A DNA stretch of 64,000 nt from Triticum aestivum (Eukaryota; Streptophyta; Magnoliopsida; Poales; Poaceae): assembly GCF_018294505.1 (NCBI RefSeq), contig NC_057802.1, forward strand, positions 315,240,821 to 315,304,820, given 5' to 3'. A program made the translations under genes and the position numbers. How positions within the stretch are numbered: the first letter of the stretch is position 1; each line of letters starts with the position of its first letter. Under the pieces are notes generated by a model. The model was not told the DNA's origin. It ran no database searches and was given only the letters and a program-made list of their open reading frames with translations. Below are positions 24,014 through 36,825 of this stretch, piece by piece.

Positions 24014-25027
24014 CTACAGAGAACACATGCGAAACTCGGGAAAGGAGGATAAGCATAAAACTAACAACTTGGTATCAAGCTTTCTAAACATTCCATGCAA
24101 TAATTTAGAAAATTTACGGCTAATTTGTTAAGTTTGTGTGACTCGGGCGCCCGCGATCTGTAAATAGGTAGTAACTTATTGGAACAAATACAGCTTATAT
24201 GTAGTAAGGAAGGTAGAAAATGAACATATATACGCTCTCCGTTATTTTATAGACAATTTGGGAACATACAGAACAAAATTGGAAGAGGGATTGCGAGGAA
24301 ATATGCCTCACCGCGATGGAGAGTAGTAACTAACAGACTTCTTAATGCAAACCCGGCCGGACCACAGGAGAGGCGAGGGTTACTGCATCGATATGCTCGA
24401 GGGTGGCTGGCGAGCAAATGAAGACGGCGAGGCGCGGGCCGCCGCGTGTTGGGAATGGTAGTGGAGGTAGGCTTTTACACGAAGAGCGGGCACACGGCCG
24501 GGGTGAGCACAACGGCGCCGGAGAGGGTTCTGCTGTGGATCTGGGGGAGGGGGGAGCTGGCGATGGAGATTGGGTGGAGTAGTTGAGTGAAACACGGGCG
24601 GACGGTGGGGGGGTGTTGGGGACTCCGGGTGTTGGCGACCTAGGTGAAAAGGGTGAAAAATATCCCCGATTGCCGCGCGCGCGGAAAGGCCTATGCAAAC
24701 GGTTGCCTCTAAGCGCTCGTGTGCACAAAGAGAATAATTTCGTTTGAAATGAAGACGCACTAATTTTAAAATGAAGGCGCGAGTTCATCGTTTCGCCTCT
24801 AAATTTTTCCCACGTAAATCAATCACAATTATACCACGGGTTTGATTTGCTGGCGCACTTCAGGTCTCGTGTGCTATATGTAAGACATTTTTTGGCATTT
24901 ACCGTGCATTTTGGCATATAATTCAATTCCTAGCCGGACTGCATTTCCTGTCAAAAGGGATGAGGATTGCCGTTTGATCTTGGAGCATCCAACGGTGCAG
25001 ACATATGATCCGTGGGGTTTGGGGTCT
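24014..25027 (-). other. Outer CACTA spacer, upstream of the TNPA-like gene
   Basis: This covers the presumed 5' UTR intron (acceptor before 24013, donor candidate near 24313), a GC-rich leader at 24350-24700, and then a conserved spacer module (about 24780-25027). The module ends ...GATCCGTGGGGTTTGGG, where copy 1 is inserted; it continues at 47551 with TCTGGCCAATCAG. Open frames at 24342-24788 are Pro/Arg-rich and look like leader sequence, not a gene. Confidence 0.5.
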
Positions 25028-25700
25028 CATTAGTACAACGAGCTGCTAAACAAACGGTTTTTAACCCCTTTCAGCGACGGCCTTTGGAACCGTCGCCAAG
25101 TGAGTGTTGGCAATAGGGGGGTCCTTCCCACACGACCCAGAAACCGTCGGGGATATGCCCTCCTGGCACACACGCTCGGTAAAATGAGGTCATGTGCGAC
25201 CGGCGAGCACTCAAGTAAAGAAATTCGTACAGTAGTGCTAAAAATACAATTATACAGGCAAAATCATTTCCGGTCGTAAGTACATCCCACACAGTCAGCC
25301 AACGCTAAACGTTTCCGTTCGTATATACATCCCACATAGTCGCTCCAAGGAAAACGTTTCTGTTCACAAGTACATCACACACAATTTTCCCAGTTAAATC
25401 GTTTGTGATAGCATTTCCATTGCACACGGTATTAACAATTTTATTGTTTGCGTTATTGAATTCATCACACACGGTGCCTAGACGAAACTATGTGTCAAGG
25501 GCTGTCCATCACACACAGTTTTCATGTGGTAAACGTTTGCGTCAGGTGGCCTAATGCAAACAGTTTTCAAGAGGATGTCGTGTGTGATTGTTCATTAATC
25601 TAACACGGTTTATTCCTAGAAACTGTGTGCGTTATTGAATGCATCACACATGGTGTTTTCTCAATAACCGTTTGCAAAAGAAAAACCAATTAGCAGGCTA
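25028..25700. repeat. Type C end and subterminal repeats of CACTA copy 1
   Basis: The TIR region (CTAAACAAACGGTTTTTAAC, CGTCGCCAAGTGAGTG, AGAAACCGTCGGGGATATGC) is followed by repeats of the form ACATCCCACACAGTC and CGTTTCCGTTCG, spaced about 60 bp apart. The same arrangement appears inverted at 59240-59663 in copy 2. These are the expected sites for the element's DNA-binding protein. Confidence 0.85.
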
Positions 25701-25892
25701 ATTATCCGATTACTCATAATCCATTTATTAATCTAATTGACATTTCATATTAAGCACACAATGTATTTCATTTTCATAATTGAAATACATTAGAGTACAA
25801 CATCATATAGCTTCAGCACTCAGCTACCCCATTACACAACTACACCAGGACCAAGTTTCACATGCAACATCTATAACCTTTCAAAATTAGCA

Positions 25893-27620
25893 TCATAGAC
25901 GGTACATAGACAGATGTATCTTATCTGGAAAATTGCTGAAGCAGAAGGCGAATATTGAGCCTTCATTGATGTTGAAGGTCTTTGTAACTTTAGGCCAGTG
26001 CCTGTGGATGATTGACCGTCCATCCTTCGTCCTCTTCAGGAACACTTCAATATTGAACCGTGGGTGTTGTATGAATACCTTCCTCGCCTCCTGACCATAC
26101 ATGTGGTTTGAGAGGTAATCATCAGTGAACTGCTTTGGAAAGGCCTGAAAACAAGGATGTGCATAAATATCTTCTCTATATTGGAAATGGGGCAATGGAA
26201 TAAAAAAGGCAAGGTATAATAGTTAGTACCATCCTGTAGTGAACTGATGTCTTCTTCATTGTGTAGACAAAGATCTTGTTGTTTTTTGTCGCTAATTTTT
26301 ATGCTAACAATCTTTCCGAGTTTCTTGACTGGACTGATATTCATGGAAAACTCATTTCCCCATATGCAAAAAGGGTCGAACAGTGGGTCAAAACCTCTGA
26401 CAGCAGGACCTACATGTGCAAGACCAAATTGTTAAAAACCTAAATATTAGAATGGTTCCTGCAGTTGCACAATAATGTGATATTAGACAATGGACCATGC
26501 ACGTGCTAACGTCGATTGTAAACCTCGGTGCTTCCCATTGTTTCCCTGCAACACATATAAGGTAGTTAGTCATCAGGTTAAGTAAGGGTTCGCATGCTAT
26601 CACTAAAATATGTTGATGAAAAATAAGCACATTGCAGATTCATCAGATTAATTCAAGCCACATGGAAAACCCATTTATCCAAACCAAACATGATTAAGAA
26701 CTAGGAAATATAGCACTTATACATGTTTCTCATGTATTAAATGCAGCCAAATTCGATTTATTCCTCACATGCACAACAATACAAAATTCTACCCACGACA
26801 ATTGGACATCGCAGTGTAGAATTGAACCAAGAAGTTAGCTAAGCACCACAACAAATGAACCAAACATTAACTGAGCACCACATTGCACAATATAACATAC
26901 TCCTAATAGAAGATCAAACAATTAACCAAACCAAGCATGCTTAACAAATTGGAAATATAGCAATTGTATTTGTTTCTCATGTAGTTAGTACAACCAAATT
27001 CGATTTATTCCTCACATGGTATACAATAACAGAATACAGCCACAACAACTGAACATCGCATAGCAGAATTGAACCAAGCAGTTAACTAAACACCACAACA
27101 AAGGAACCAAACATTAACTGAGCACCACATTGCACAATATAACATACTCGTAATAGAAGATCAGACAGTTAACCAAACCAAGCACGCTTAACAACTTGGA
27201 AATATTGCACCCTGAAGAATTGAACATCACATTTGCAGAATTGAACCAAGCGGTTAACTGAACACCACATTGCACGACATATAGAACATATACACTATAG
27301 AAGAAGATTGCATGGTAAAAGTAGATAGCACAATTCACTAGAATTTGTTAAGGAAAGGCAGTAGCTAGCAAACGATGGCCTCGAGAAAATGCCACGAACT
27401 ATCGTATAAAGCAGCCAACCGCATTGCAGCGTCGGCGCGCGAGGCGTCAACGATGGCCTCGACGGCGAGGTGCTCCTCCAAGATCTAGGGGTCAGCACGA
27501 ATGGCAGCCATCGCGACCTTATCCGCGCGTGCGGCTGCGATTTGCTTCTCCGCTGCCAAATGCTCCTTGAGATCCTGGCTATACTGCGTGCACCATGGCT
27601 TAGGGAAGGGCTTATTTGGT
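25893..27620 (-). pseudogene. Single-B3-domain gene of CACTA copy 1, one frameshift
   Basis: Exons are read toward the type C end. A first coding block lies at about 27384-27620 (AMAAIRADP, stop, EEHLAVEAIVD). Then come a 35-nt microexon 26511-26545, an exon 26230-26409 (RGFDPLFDPFCIWGNEF) and a last exon 25893-26144 encoding a B3 DNA-binding fold: FPKQFTDDYLSNH, VFIQHPRFNIEVFLKRTK, HRHWPKVTKTFNINEGSIF. Microexon phase and GT/AG sites agree with the copy 2 homologue. The exon ending at 26230 needs a 1-nt indel correction (near the A6 run around 26284-26289) to join in frame, and the first block has an in-frame TAG. B3 proteins are plant transcription-factor-type DNA binders; the role here is unknown. 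Confidence 0.7.
26703..27290. repeat. Tandem repeat of about 246 bp, 2.4 copies
   Basis: The marker GGAAATATAGCA recurs at about 26704, 26950 and 27198 (last copy GGAAATATTGCA). The intervening sequence (ATTCGATTTATTCCTCACAT, ACTGAGCACCACATTGCAC) repeats in step. It lies inside what should be an intron or 5' region of the B3 gene. Confidence 0.8.
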
Positions 27621-28210
27621 GGAGGGGTCGGTGATTTGGGTGGAAGGTGTCGCGGTCACGCCGGCGGTCGGGGCATGTGGGATGTGGAAGGAGGAGGAGG
27701 ATGGGGGCCGGGTGTGGATTACCTGCCTGGATAGGCGAGGCCGAGCAGCGTGAAGGAGGGTTGCCGGCGAGGAGGCGGCGCTGCAAGCAAGGAGTGAAGG
27801 TTTCAACTTGGAAAGGAAGGCGGAAACAGGGGAAATGTGGCTTTTGGTAAGGGGGAGGGGGCGGGGAGGTAGATATTTCCGCGGAAGCCAAAAATTTGGA
27901 ATCGCTGCAGCGAAAAAACTGGCGCGCAAAGTGTCATCAGACACGGTCCCTTATTCAGAACTGTGTACGATATTTGAACATCACAAACGATTCAGATAGC
28001 TTAACCCGTGTGTGTTGAGTTTGAACGTCAAAAATTTTGGTTCGAATTTCCCTGGTTACAGTGGTCATCCATGTCATTGCATAATTTGGGTACACAAAGG
28101 AGACTAACTTCTTAATCGAGCAAGTTCAGGAATTAAACAGAGCAAGCTAACCTAAACATTAGTCTAACAAGTTAAAGACCGGCGCTCTAAATTAAATAAA
28201 CGAAGAGTAC

Positions 28211-28962
28211 TACTACGGCTGGTGCTCGTCGATCTCCGCCACCGCCTCCATGTCCAGCCCGCGCCCGACGGTCTCCTGGGGAAGGGGCTCCATGGCATCA
28301 ATTGGACCATACTCGGCAAGCATCTCACCATCTGCGTCCGTCATATCTTTGGCATAGGCCGCCATGATCTAGGCGTGGGCGACCGCGATTTGGGCTCTGG
28401 CGGGCTCCGTCGTGGCAAGGTATGCCGCGCATGAACGAACGGCTGCTCGAACTCTCTCGGTGATTGCCAACTCTCCGGCCGTGGCTTGCCGACCGTTCTT
28501 GGAGAAGCTTCGTTCGATTTGTGTAGTGACCGCCACGAGCTGGGCGTGGACGGCCTCGACATGGTAGTGGGGGGCCTCCATCAGGGCTAAGGCTCCCGCC
28601 GCGGAACGAATAGCTGTTGTGCCGCTCTCGCCAGTTGCTATCCCCAAGGCAGATGCTGCTACCGCCGCCTGAGAAGCAACAGCGCCATTTGGGCTGCCTT
28701 GGGCGCCCAGACGCAGACTGCGGTTGCCCTCGCGAAGCTTGTTAGCACGCGCCTAGCGGCTGCGGCCGCGCTCTCGCTGGAGTGGGCCGCCGAAGTTGCC
28801 CTTACGACGTGGGTCCACGTCCCCATATTTCACCGGCGACGAATGAAGAGTGGAATGATATTTGGGGAGTGAGCTAGTGTGCTTGACACGCCGACTGTGG
28901 ACTGTAGCCGACGCACCTTCTCGCGTAAGCCATAGGCGTACTATACACCAACGGTGCTCCAA
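28211..28962 (-). pseudogene. Unrecognised Ala/Glu-rich ORF with two in-frame stops
   Basis: One minus-strand frame spans 28962 to 28211 and is broken only by TAG at 28753 and TAG at 28369, both explicable by C-to-T change. The predicted product, about 250 residues, is Ala/Arg-rich. It includes EAVHAQLVAVTTQIERSF, GELAITERVRAAVRSCAA and an acidic tail (DADGEMLAEYGPIDAMEPL). I recognise no family. It is read in the same direction as the B3 gene and sits between that gene and the satellite array. A different ORF (56081-56317) occupies the equivalent place in copy 2. Confidence 0.4.
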
Positions 28963-29124
28963 GATATTTTGTGCTGCATCTCACACGGTTGGTGATAATA
29001 AACTGTGTGCGATCTACTTGATTTATTGTCTTAATTTGAATTGCGTAATGGGGTCGTAGCTACAAAGGATGGTGTTTAAATTGTTAGAACTTTTATCTGC
29101 GGTGAACAAGCAACTATAGGTGTG

Positions 29125-32100
29125 TCGTCAAAAACATTGGAATTATTCAGGGTTTGTTTGGACGTTTTTATACATTAACTTGGTTTTGTAGGCATTTCAG
29201 GTGCATAATTCTAATTTGAACTACATGCACATGCTCCAGTGCATATAAATGGGTTGAAAAATCAAATATGTGTCCTTGGTTGCATGCTTAGGTCCCATGC
29301 AAGAAATGGGAATGAATGTCACACACCCTACCACCGTCACTCGGCCGCAAACATTGAGATACCTGGTTTTCAAATTCTAGTAAATCCAAAACTCGTTTGA
29401 AATTCATGAAACTTGGCATGCTATCATGTTGGGGCATCAACATGCCGTCGTAAAAAAATTGTCCCATTTGGGGCAGGTTTGGGTATAAGCTTCTCACAAA
29501 CCAGAGCTTCTCACAACAAGCGTGATGGTTTCGGTAGGGAACGTGCCACCTTTGGGGACGAAACAATATCCGTTGCCCCTTATTGCTTTCAAAAAATTTC
29601 GAGTGTCAACATAGAACAACAGGAGTGTTGTGCTCAATTTTGGAATTTTTCGCGGTTCGTTTGGACATTTTTATACATTAATTGGGTTTTCTAGGCATTT
29701 TATGCGCATAATTCAAATGTGAACTACATGCACATGCTCCAGTGCATATAAACTGGTTGAAAAATCAAATATGTGTCCTTGGTTGCATGCTTAGGTCCCA
29801 TTCAAGAAATGGGAATGAATTTCAAACACCCTGCCACCGTCACTCGGCCGCAAACATTGAGATACATGGCTTTTAATTTCTAGTAAATCCAAAACTCGTT
29901 TGAAATTCATGAAACTTGGCATGCTATCATGTTGCGGCATCAACATGCCGTCGTAAAAAATTTGTCTCATTTGGGGCGGGTTTGGGTATAAGCTTCTCAC
30001 AAACCAGAGCTTCTCACAACAAGCGTGATGGTTTCGGTAGGGAACGTGCCACCTTTGGGGAGGAAACGATATCCGTTGCCCCTTATTGCTTTCAAAAAAT
30101 TTCGAGTGTCAACATAGAACAACAGGAGTGTTGTGCTCAATTTTGGAATTTTTCGCGGTTCGTTTGGACATTTTTATACATTAATTGGGTTTTCTAGGCA
30201 TTTTATGCACGTAATTCAAATGTGAACTACATGCACATGCTCCAGTGCATATAAACTGGTTGAAACATCAAATATTTGTCCTTGGTTGCATGCTTAGGTC
30301 CCATTCAAGAAATGGGAATGAATTTCAAACACCCTGCCACCGTCACTCGGCCGCAAACATTGAGATACATGGCTTTTAATTTCTAATAAACCCAAAACTC
30401 ATTTGAAATTCATAAAACTTGGCATGCTATCATGGAGCAACATCAACATGCCGTGGTAAAAAATTTGTCCCATTTGGGGCAGGTTTGGGTATAAGCTTCT
30501 CACAAACCAGAGCTTCTCACAACAAGTGTGATGGTTTTTGTAGGGAACGTGCCACCTTTGGGGATGAAACGATATCCGTTGCCTGTTATTGCTTTCAAAC
30601 AATTTCGAGTGTCAACATAGAACAACAGGAGTGTTATGTTCAAGTTTGGAATTTTTCGGGGTTCATTTGGACATTTTTATAGATTAACTCGGTTTCCCGG
30701 GAATTTTGTGTGCATAATTCTAATTTGAACTAAATGCACATGCTCCAGTGCATATAAATGGGTTGAAAAATAAAATATGTGTCCTTGGTTGCATGCTTAG
30801 GTCCCATGCAAGAAATGGGAATGAATGTCACACACCCTGCCGCCGTCACTCGGCCGCAAACATTGAGATACCTGGTTTTTAAATTCTAATTAATCAAAAC
30901 TCGTTTGAAATTCATGAAACTTGGCATGCTATCATTGAGCGGCATCAATATGCCGTGGTAAAATATTTGTCCCATTTGGGGCAGTTTTGGGTATAAGCTT
31001 CTCACAAACCAGAGCTTCTCACAACAAGCGTGATGTTTTCGGTAGGGAACGTGCCACCTTTGGGGATGAAACGATATCCGTTGCCTCTTATTGCTTTCAA
31101 AAAATTTCGAGTGTCAACATAGAGCAACAGGAGTGTTGTGTTCAATTTTGGAATTTTTTGGGGTTCGTTTGGACATTTTTATACATTAACTAGTTTTCCA
31201 TTTATTTTATGTGCATAATTCAAATTTGAACTACATGCACATGCTCCAGTGCATATAAACTGGTTGAAAAATCAAAACCCTTGGTTGCATGCTTAGGTCC
31301 CATGCAAGAAATGGGAATGAATGTCACACACCCTGCCACCGTCACTCGGCCGCAAACATTGAGATACCTGGTTTTTAAATTCTAGTAAATCAAAACTCGT
31401 TTGAAATTCATGAAACTTGGCATGCTATCATGGAGCGGCATCAACATGTCATGGTAAAAAAATTGTCCCATTTGGGGCAGGTTTGGGTATAAGCTTCTCA
31501 CAAACCAGAGCTTCTCACAACAAGTGTGATGGTTTCTGTAGGGAACGTGCCACCTTTGGGGATGAAACGATATCTGTTGCCTGTTATTGCTTTCAAACAA
31601 TTTCGAGTGTCAACATAGAACAACAGGAGTGTTATGTTCAAGTTTGGAATTTTTCGGGGTTCATTTGGACATTTTTATAGATTAACTCGGTTTCCCGGGA
31701 ATTTTGTGTGCATAATTCTAACTTGAACTAAATGCACATGCTCCAGTGCATATAAACTGGTTGAAAAATCAAATATGTGTCCTTGGTTGCATGCTTAGGT
31801 CCCATGCAAGAAATGGGAATGAATTTCAAACACCCTGCCACCGTCACTCGGCCACAAACATTGAGATACCTGGATTTTAAATTCTAGTAAATCCAAAACT
31901 CGTCTGAAATTCATGAAACTTGGCATGCTATCATGGAGTGGCATCAACATGCTGCGGTAAAATTTTTGTCCCATTTGGGGCAGGTTTGGGTATAAGCTTC
32001 TCACAAACTAGAGCTTCTCACAACAAGTGTGATAGTTTCGGTAGGGAACGTGCCACCTTTGGGGACGAAACAATATCCGTTGCCTCTTATTGCTTTCAAA

Positions 32101-33478
32101 AAATTTCGAGTGTCAACATAGAACAATGGGAGTGCTGTGTTCAATTTTGGAATTTTTCGAGGTTCGTTTGGACATTTTTATACATTAACTGGGTTTTCCA
32201 GGCATTTTATGTGCATAATTTAAATTTGAACTACATGCACATTCTCCAGTGCATATAAACTGGTTGAAAAATCTAATATGTGTCCTTGGTTGCATGCTTA
32301 GGTCCCATGCAAGAAATGGAAATGAATGTCACACACCCTGCCACTGTCACTTGGCTGCAAACATTGAGATACCTGGTTTTAAAATTCCAGTAAATCCAAA
32401 ACTCGTTTGAAATTCATGAAACTTGGCATGCTATCATGGAGCGGCATCAACATGCCGTGGTAAAAAATTTGTCCCATTCGGGGCAGGTTTGGGAATAAGC
32501 TTCTCAAAAACCAGAGCTTCTCTCAACAAGCGTGATGGTTTCGGCAGGGAACGTGCCACCTTTGGGGACGAAACGATATCCGTTTCCTCTTATTGCTTTC
32601 AAAAAATTTTGAGTGTCAACATAGAACAACAGGAGTGTTGTGTTCAATTTTGGAATTTTTCAGGGTTCGTTTGGACATTTTTATACATTAACTGGGTTTT
32701 CCATGCATTTTATGCGCATAATTCAAATTTGAACTACATGCACATGCTCCAGTGCATATAAACTGGTTAAAAAATCAAATATGTGTCCTTGGTTGCATGC
32801 TTAGGTCCCATGCAAGAAATGGGAATGAATTTCAAACTCCCTGCCACCGTCACTCGGCCGCAAACATTGAGATACCTGGTGTTTAAATTCTAGTAAATCC
32901 AAAACTCGTCTGAAATTCATGAAACTTGGCATGCTATCATGGAGCGGCATCAACATGCCGTGGTAAATATTTTGTCCCATTTGGGGCAGGTTTGGGTGTA
33001 AGCTTCTCACAAACAAAAGCTTCTCACAACAAGCGTGATTGTTTCGGTAGGGAACGTGCCACCTTTGGGGACGAAACGATATCCGTTGCCTCTTATTGCT
33101 TTCAAATTTTTTCGAGTGTCAACATAGAACAACAGGAGTGTTGTGTTCAACTTTGGAATTTTTTGGGGTTCGTTTGGACATTTTTATACATTAACTGGGT
33201 TTTTGAGGCATTTTATTTGCATAATTCAAATTTGAACTACATGCACATTCTCCAGTGCATAGAAACTGGTTGAAAAATCAAATATGTGTCCTTGGTTGCA
33301 TGCTTAGGTCCCATGCAAGAAATGGGAATGAATTTCAAACACCCTGCCACCGTCACTCGGCCGCAAACATTGAGATACCTGGTTTTTAAATTCTAGTAAA
33401 TCCAAAACTCGTCTGAAATTCATGAAACTTGGCATGCTATCATGGAGCGACATCAACATGCCGTGATAAAAAAATTGT
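29125..33478. repeat. Satellite-like tandem array, period about 503 bp, nearly nine copies
   Basis: The phrase CTTGGCATGCTATCAT recurs near 29413, 29916, 30419, 30922, 31417, 31920, 32423, 32926 and 33430, so spacing is about 503 bp with one shorter unit. Units share CAAACCAGAGCTTCTCACAA, GGGAACGTGCCACCTTTGGG and ACATGCTCCAGTGCATATAA. The first unit is partial and the last breaks off at about 33478. A diverged single-copy relative lies at 60500-60790 in the outer CACTA spacer. Repeated open frames inside the units (about 60-115 codons) are by-products of the repetition. Confidence 0.92.
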
Positions 33479-33539
33479 CAGCTTCCCCAGGTTTAATTCA
33501 GTTTCCCCAGTTTAATTCGGTTTTTAAATATAAAACACT

Positions 33540-33775
33540 CATCGCAAACGTTTTAGTTAGAACACCCGTATGCAAACCGGCAGCTCCCCCAGGAAGCCAA
33601 GGGAAAATGCACCGAGCAGGATTTGTGCAGCTCTTGATCGCAAACGTTTTAGATAGAACACCCGTATGCAAAGTGAGAGCTATGGTCTTCCCCCTTAAGT
33701 CGACGGAAAATCCACAACGCAGGATTTGTGCATCCCTTCAACGCAAACGTTTGTTTTGGATGACCCGTGTGAAAC
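33540..33775. repeat. Three tandem units of about 98 bp, subterminal type
   Basis: Units begin ATCGCAAACGTTTTAG or similar at about 33541, 33638 and 33740 and include AACACCCGTATGCAAA and GCAGGATTTGTGCA. The motif style (CGCAAACG) matches CACTA subterminal repeats, although this lies far from an intact end. The following 33776-34265 shows only AT-rich noncoding sequence. Confidence 0.65.
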
Positions 33776-34265
33776 CACGTACAAACAATTTGGTAAGATT
33801 TGCATCTGTCATATGGTATGTTGCCATTTGTCAAATTGGAAAGGTTTACATTTGTTGATCTAGTAACATTGCCATTTTCAATCCTTGTAACACTGCGATT
33901 TGTCACAATATGCAGCTAGAAATCACTAGCACTATCTAGTTTTTGCAACTAAAATTTGGTAATTGCATAGATTTCATTCGTAGATTAAGCAGTCGTTCTT
34001 AATTTATACAAACAGTTCAACTCGACAGCTGAACCGACCAAACTTCTCCCCAATTTTTGCCAACCACGTACTGAAATAGCTAGTTCAACTATATATACTA
34101 GCTTATTTTAAGTACGTTGTACAGTTCGACCACACATCTATAGTCAGATGAACTAAACAAAATAGCCCCTAAATACTACTACTACCACGGAGGGGCTTTG
34201 TGCTACTTCCGGCAGCCTCTCCTCTGCCGAGCGCGCTCAGTAAGAGGCAGAGGAGGAGGAGGAGC

Positions 34266-34370
34266 CTACCAATGAGCTGGACTGCGCCGCCGCCGCGGTG
34301 TAGCCTCCCAGCTGGAGCTATCCTCTGATGACGGCGGAGTGGCTGAGCGATGATGACGGACCGGTGCCAT
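34266..34370 (-). CDS. Possible small ORF or first exon, 34 residues
   Basis: An ATG at 34370 lies about 85 bp downstream of a minus-strand TATA box (CTATAAAAACC). The ORF begins MAPVRHHRSATPPSSED, is Ser/Pro/Arg-rich, and ends in a TAG that overlaps a GT donor-like site (CATTG^GTAGGC). It could therefore be the first exon of a larger, lost gene. It is read in the same direction as the B3 gene of this element. No family is recognised. I give it low confidence because only promoter-to-ATG geometry supports it. Confidence 0.25.
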   Translation of the reverse strand: MAPVRHHRSATPPSSEDSSSWEATPRRRRSPAHW

Positions 34371-34451
34371 TGGCGATTGTGGGAGAAGCAGATGAGATAA
34401 GCTACAGGGAGGGAGGGGAAAATGCGACGCAGGACTCACCGGCTGTGAGGG

Positions 34452-34460
34452 TTTTTATAG
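34452..34460 (-). promoter_or_regulatory. TATA box upstream of the small ORF
   Basis: The minus strand reads GCTATAAAAACC, a consensus plant TATA box, followed about 85 bp later by the ATG at 34370. Confidence 0.4.
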
Positions 34461-34960
34461 CAGTCCGGTAAGCATTGGGATTTTGGGGGATTTCACCAAC
34501 TCGGGCGGGAAGCTTGCGTGGGAACCTGCGAGGTTGCGCGGGAACGGGCCCACCGACGATTCATTGGCGCCACCGTTTGGACAAAAGAACGCCCCCGCGC
34601 GTTGCGCAAGCTTGCGCTATAAGCCGTCTGCGGCAGCGAGGTGACAAGATGTGCGAGTGGAGGAAGAAAGGACACGTACACATACGGTTAATAAAAGAAG
34701 CGTTTGCGATTTAATTACCTACTATACCCCCGTCCTGGTTTATAAGTAGGATTTAACTAATAAAATACGAATGCACGTCGCCAAAGATTATATCGTTGGA
34801 GTTGTATTTGAACATAGTTTCCAGCTATACAAATTTTGTAACATGCATTCACACTTTTTTGGTTAAATTTGAGGTTATATACGAGCAAGCATTTGCCAGC
34901 AACACACACGGCTTATTCCATCACAAACAGCTCGGATGGATCAACTGTATGCCACGTATC

Positions 34961-36543
34961 TGATACGTCTCCAACGTATCTATAATTTTTTATTGTTCCA
35001 TGCTATATTATATTCTGTTTTGGATATTTAATGGGCTTTATTATACACTTTTATATTATTTTTGGGAATAACCTATTAACCGGAGGCCCAGCCCGAATTG
35101 CTGTTTTTTTGCCTATTTCAGTGTTTCGCAGAAAAAGAATATCAAACGGAGTCCAAACGGAATGAAACCTTCAGGAACATGATTTTCGGAACAAACGTGA
35201 TCCAGAGGACTTGGAGTCAACGTAAAGAAATCAACGAGGAGAGCACGAGGCAGGGGCACGTCTACCCCCCAGGCGCGCCCTCCACCCTCGTGGGGCCCAT
35301 GTTGCTCCACCGATGTACTTCTTCCTCCTATATATACCCATGTACCCTGGAAACATCAGAGACGGAGCCAAAACCCTATTTCCACCGCCGCAACCTTCTG
35401 TACCCGTGAGATCCCATCTTGGGGCCTTTTCCGGCGCTCCGCCGGAGGGGGCATTGATCAAGGAGGGCTTCTACATCAACACCATAGCTTCTCCGATGAT
35501 GTGTGAGTAGTTTACCTCAGACCTTCGGGTCCATAGTTATTAGCTAGATGGCTTCTTCTCTCTCTTTGGATCTCAATACAAAGTTCTCCTCGATTCTCTT
35601 GGAGATCTATTCGATGTGATCTTCTTTTGCGGTGTGTTTGTCGAGATCCGATGAATTGTGGGTTTATGATCAAGTTTATCTATGAACAATATTTGAATCT
35701 CCTCTGAATTCTTTTATGTATGATTGGTTATCTTTGCAAGTCTCTTCGAATTATCAGTTTGGTTTGGCCTACTAGATTGATCTTTCTTGCAATGGGAGAA
35801 GTGCTTAGCTTTGGGTTCAATCTTGCGGTGCTCGATCCCAGTGACAGAAAGGGAAACGACACGTATTGTATTGTTGCCATCGAGGATAAAAAGATGGGGT
35901 TTATATCATATTGCATGAGTTTACCCCTCTACATCATGTCATCTTGCTTAAAGTGTTACTCCGTTCTTATGAACTTAATACTCTAGATGCATGCTGGATA
36001 GCGGTCGATGTGTGGAGTAATAGTAGTAGATGCAGGCATGAGTCGGTCTACTTGTCACGGACGTGATGCCTATATACATGATCATACCTAGATATTCTCA
36101 TAACTATGCTCAATTCTATCAATTGCTCGACAGTAATTTGTTCACCCACCGTAATACTTATGCTCTTGAGAGAAGCCACTAATGAAACCGATGGCCCCCG
36201 GGTCTATTTTCCATCATATTAATCTTCCAACACTTAGCTATTTCTATTGCCGTTTATTTTACTTTGCATCTTTATTTCTCTTTATCATAAAAATACCAAA
36301 AAATATTATCTTATCATATCTATCAGATCTCACTCTCGTAAGTGACTGTGAAGGGATTGACAACCCCTTTATCGCGTTGGTTGCGAGGTTCTTATTTTTG
36401 TGTGTAGGTGCATGGGACTCGAGCGTGATCTCCTACTGGATTGATACCTTGGTTCTCAAAAACTAAGGGAAATACTTACGCTACTTTACTGCATCACCCT
36501 TTCCTCTTCAACGGAAAACCAACGCAGTGCTCAAGAGGTAGCA
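34961..36543 (+). repeat. 5' LTR of the Athila-like element
   Basis: It starts TGATACGTCTCCAACG and ends CTCAAGAGGTAGCA, 1583 bp. It differs from the 3' LTR at scattered positions (for example GGGAATAACC against GGGACTAACC near the start), so the insertion is not brand new. A probable TATA, CTATATATACCC, lies near 35331-35340. The LTR frames MKPMAPGS... and MIGYLCKS... are conserved in both LTRs by copying only. Confidence 0.92.
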
Positions 36544-36554
36544 AGAAGGATTTC

Positions 36555-36572
36555 TGGCGCCGTTGCCGGGGA
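36555..36572 (+). other. Primer-binding site, Athila type
   Basis: TGGCGCCGTTGCCGGGGA lies 11 bases after the 5' LTR end. This is the primer site known from Athila-lineage elements. Confidence 0.85.
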
Positions 36573-36825
36573 GATTCGCGGCAAGTCAAGTCAAGATTTG
36601 ACTCCCAACAACAAGCCATTCTTGGTGCCGTTGCTGAGTCTACAAAAGTCAAGACATACCAAGTACCCATCACAAACTCTTATCCCTCGCATTACATTAT
36701 TTGTCATTTGCCTCTCGTTTTCCTCTCCCCCACTTCACCCTTGCCGTTTTATTCGCCCTCTCCTTTCCGTTCGCCTCTTTCTCGCTTGCTTCTTGTTTGC
36801 TCGTGTGTTGGATAGCTTGCTTGTC

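Noticed and set aside
29413..33273. Series of similar ORFs starting MACYHG... in every 503-bp unit
   Set aside because: They exist because the DNA unit is repeated. They have no start context, no domain, vary in length, and reverse-strand frames are conserved just as well.
36182..36466. ORFs MKPMAPGS... and MIGYLCKS... present twice (36 kb and 45 kb)
   Set aside because: They are in the two LTRs of one element and are identical by descent of the LTRs. The same region in minus-strand LTRs is not open in the same way.
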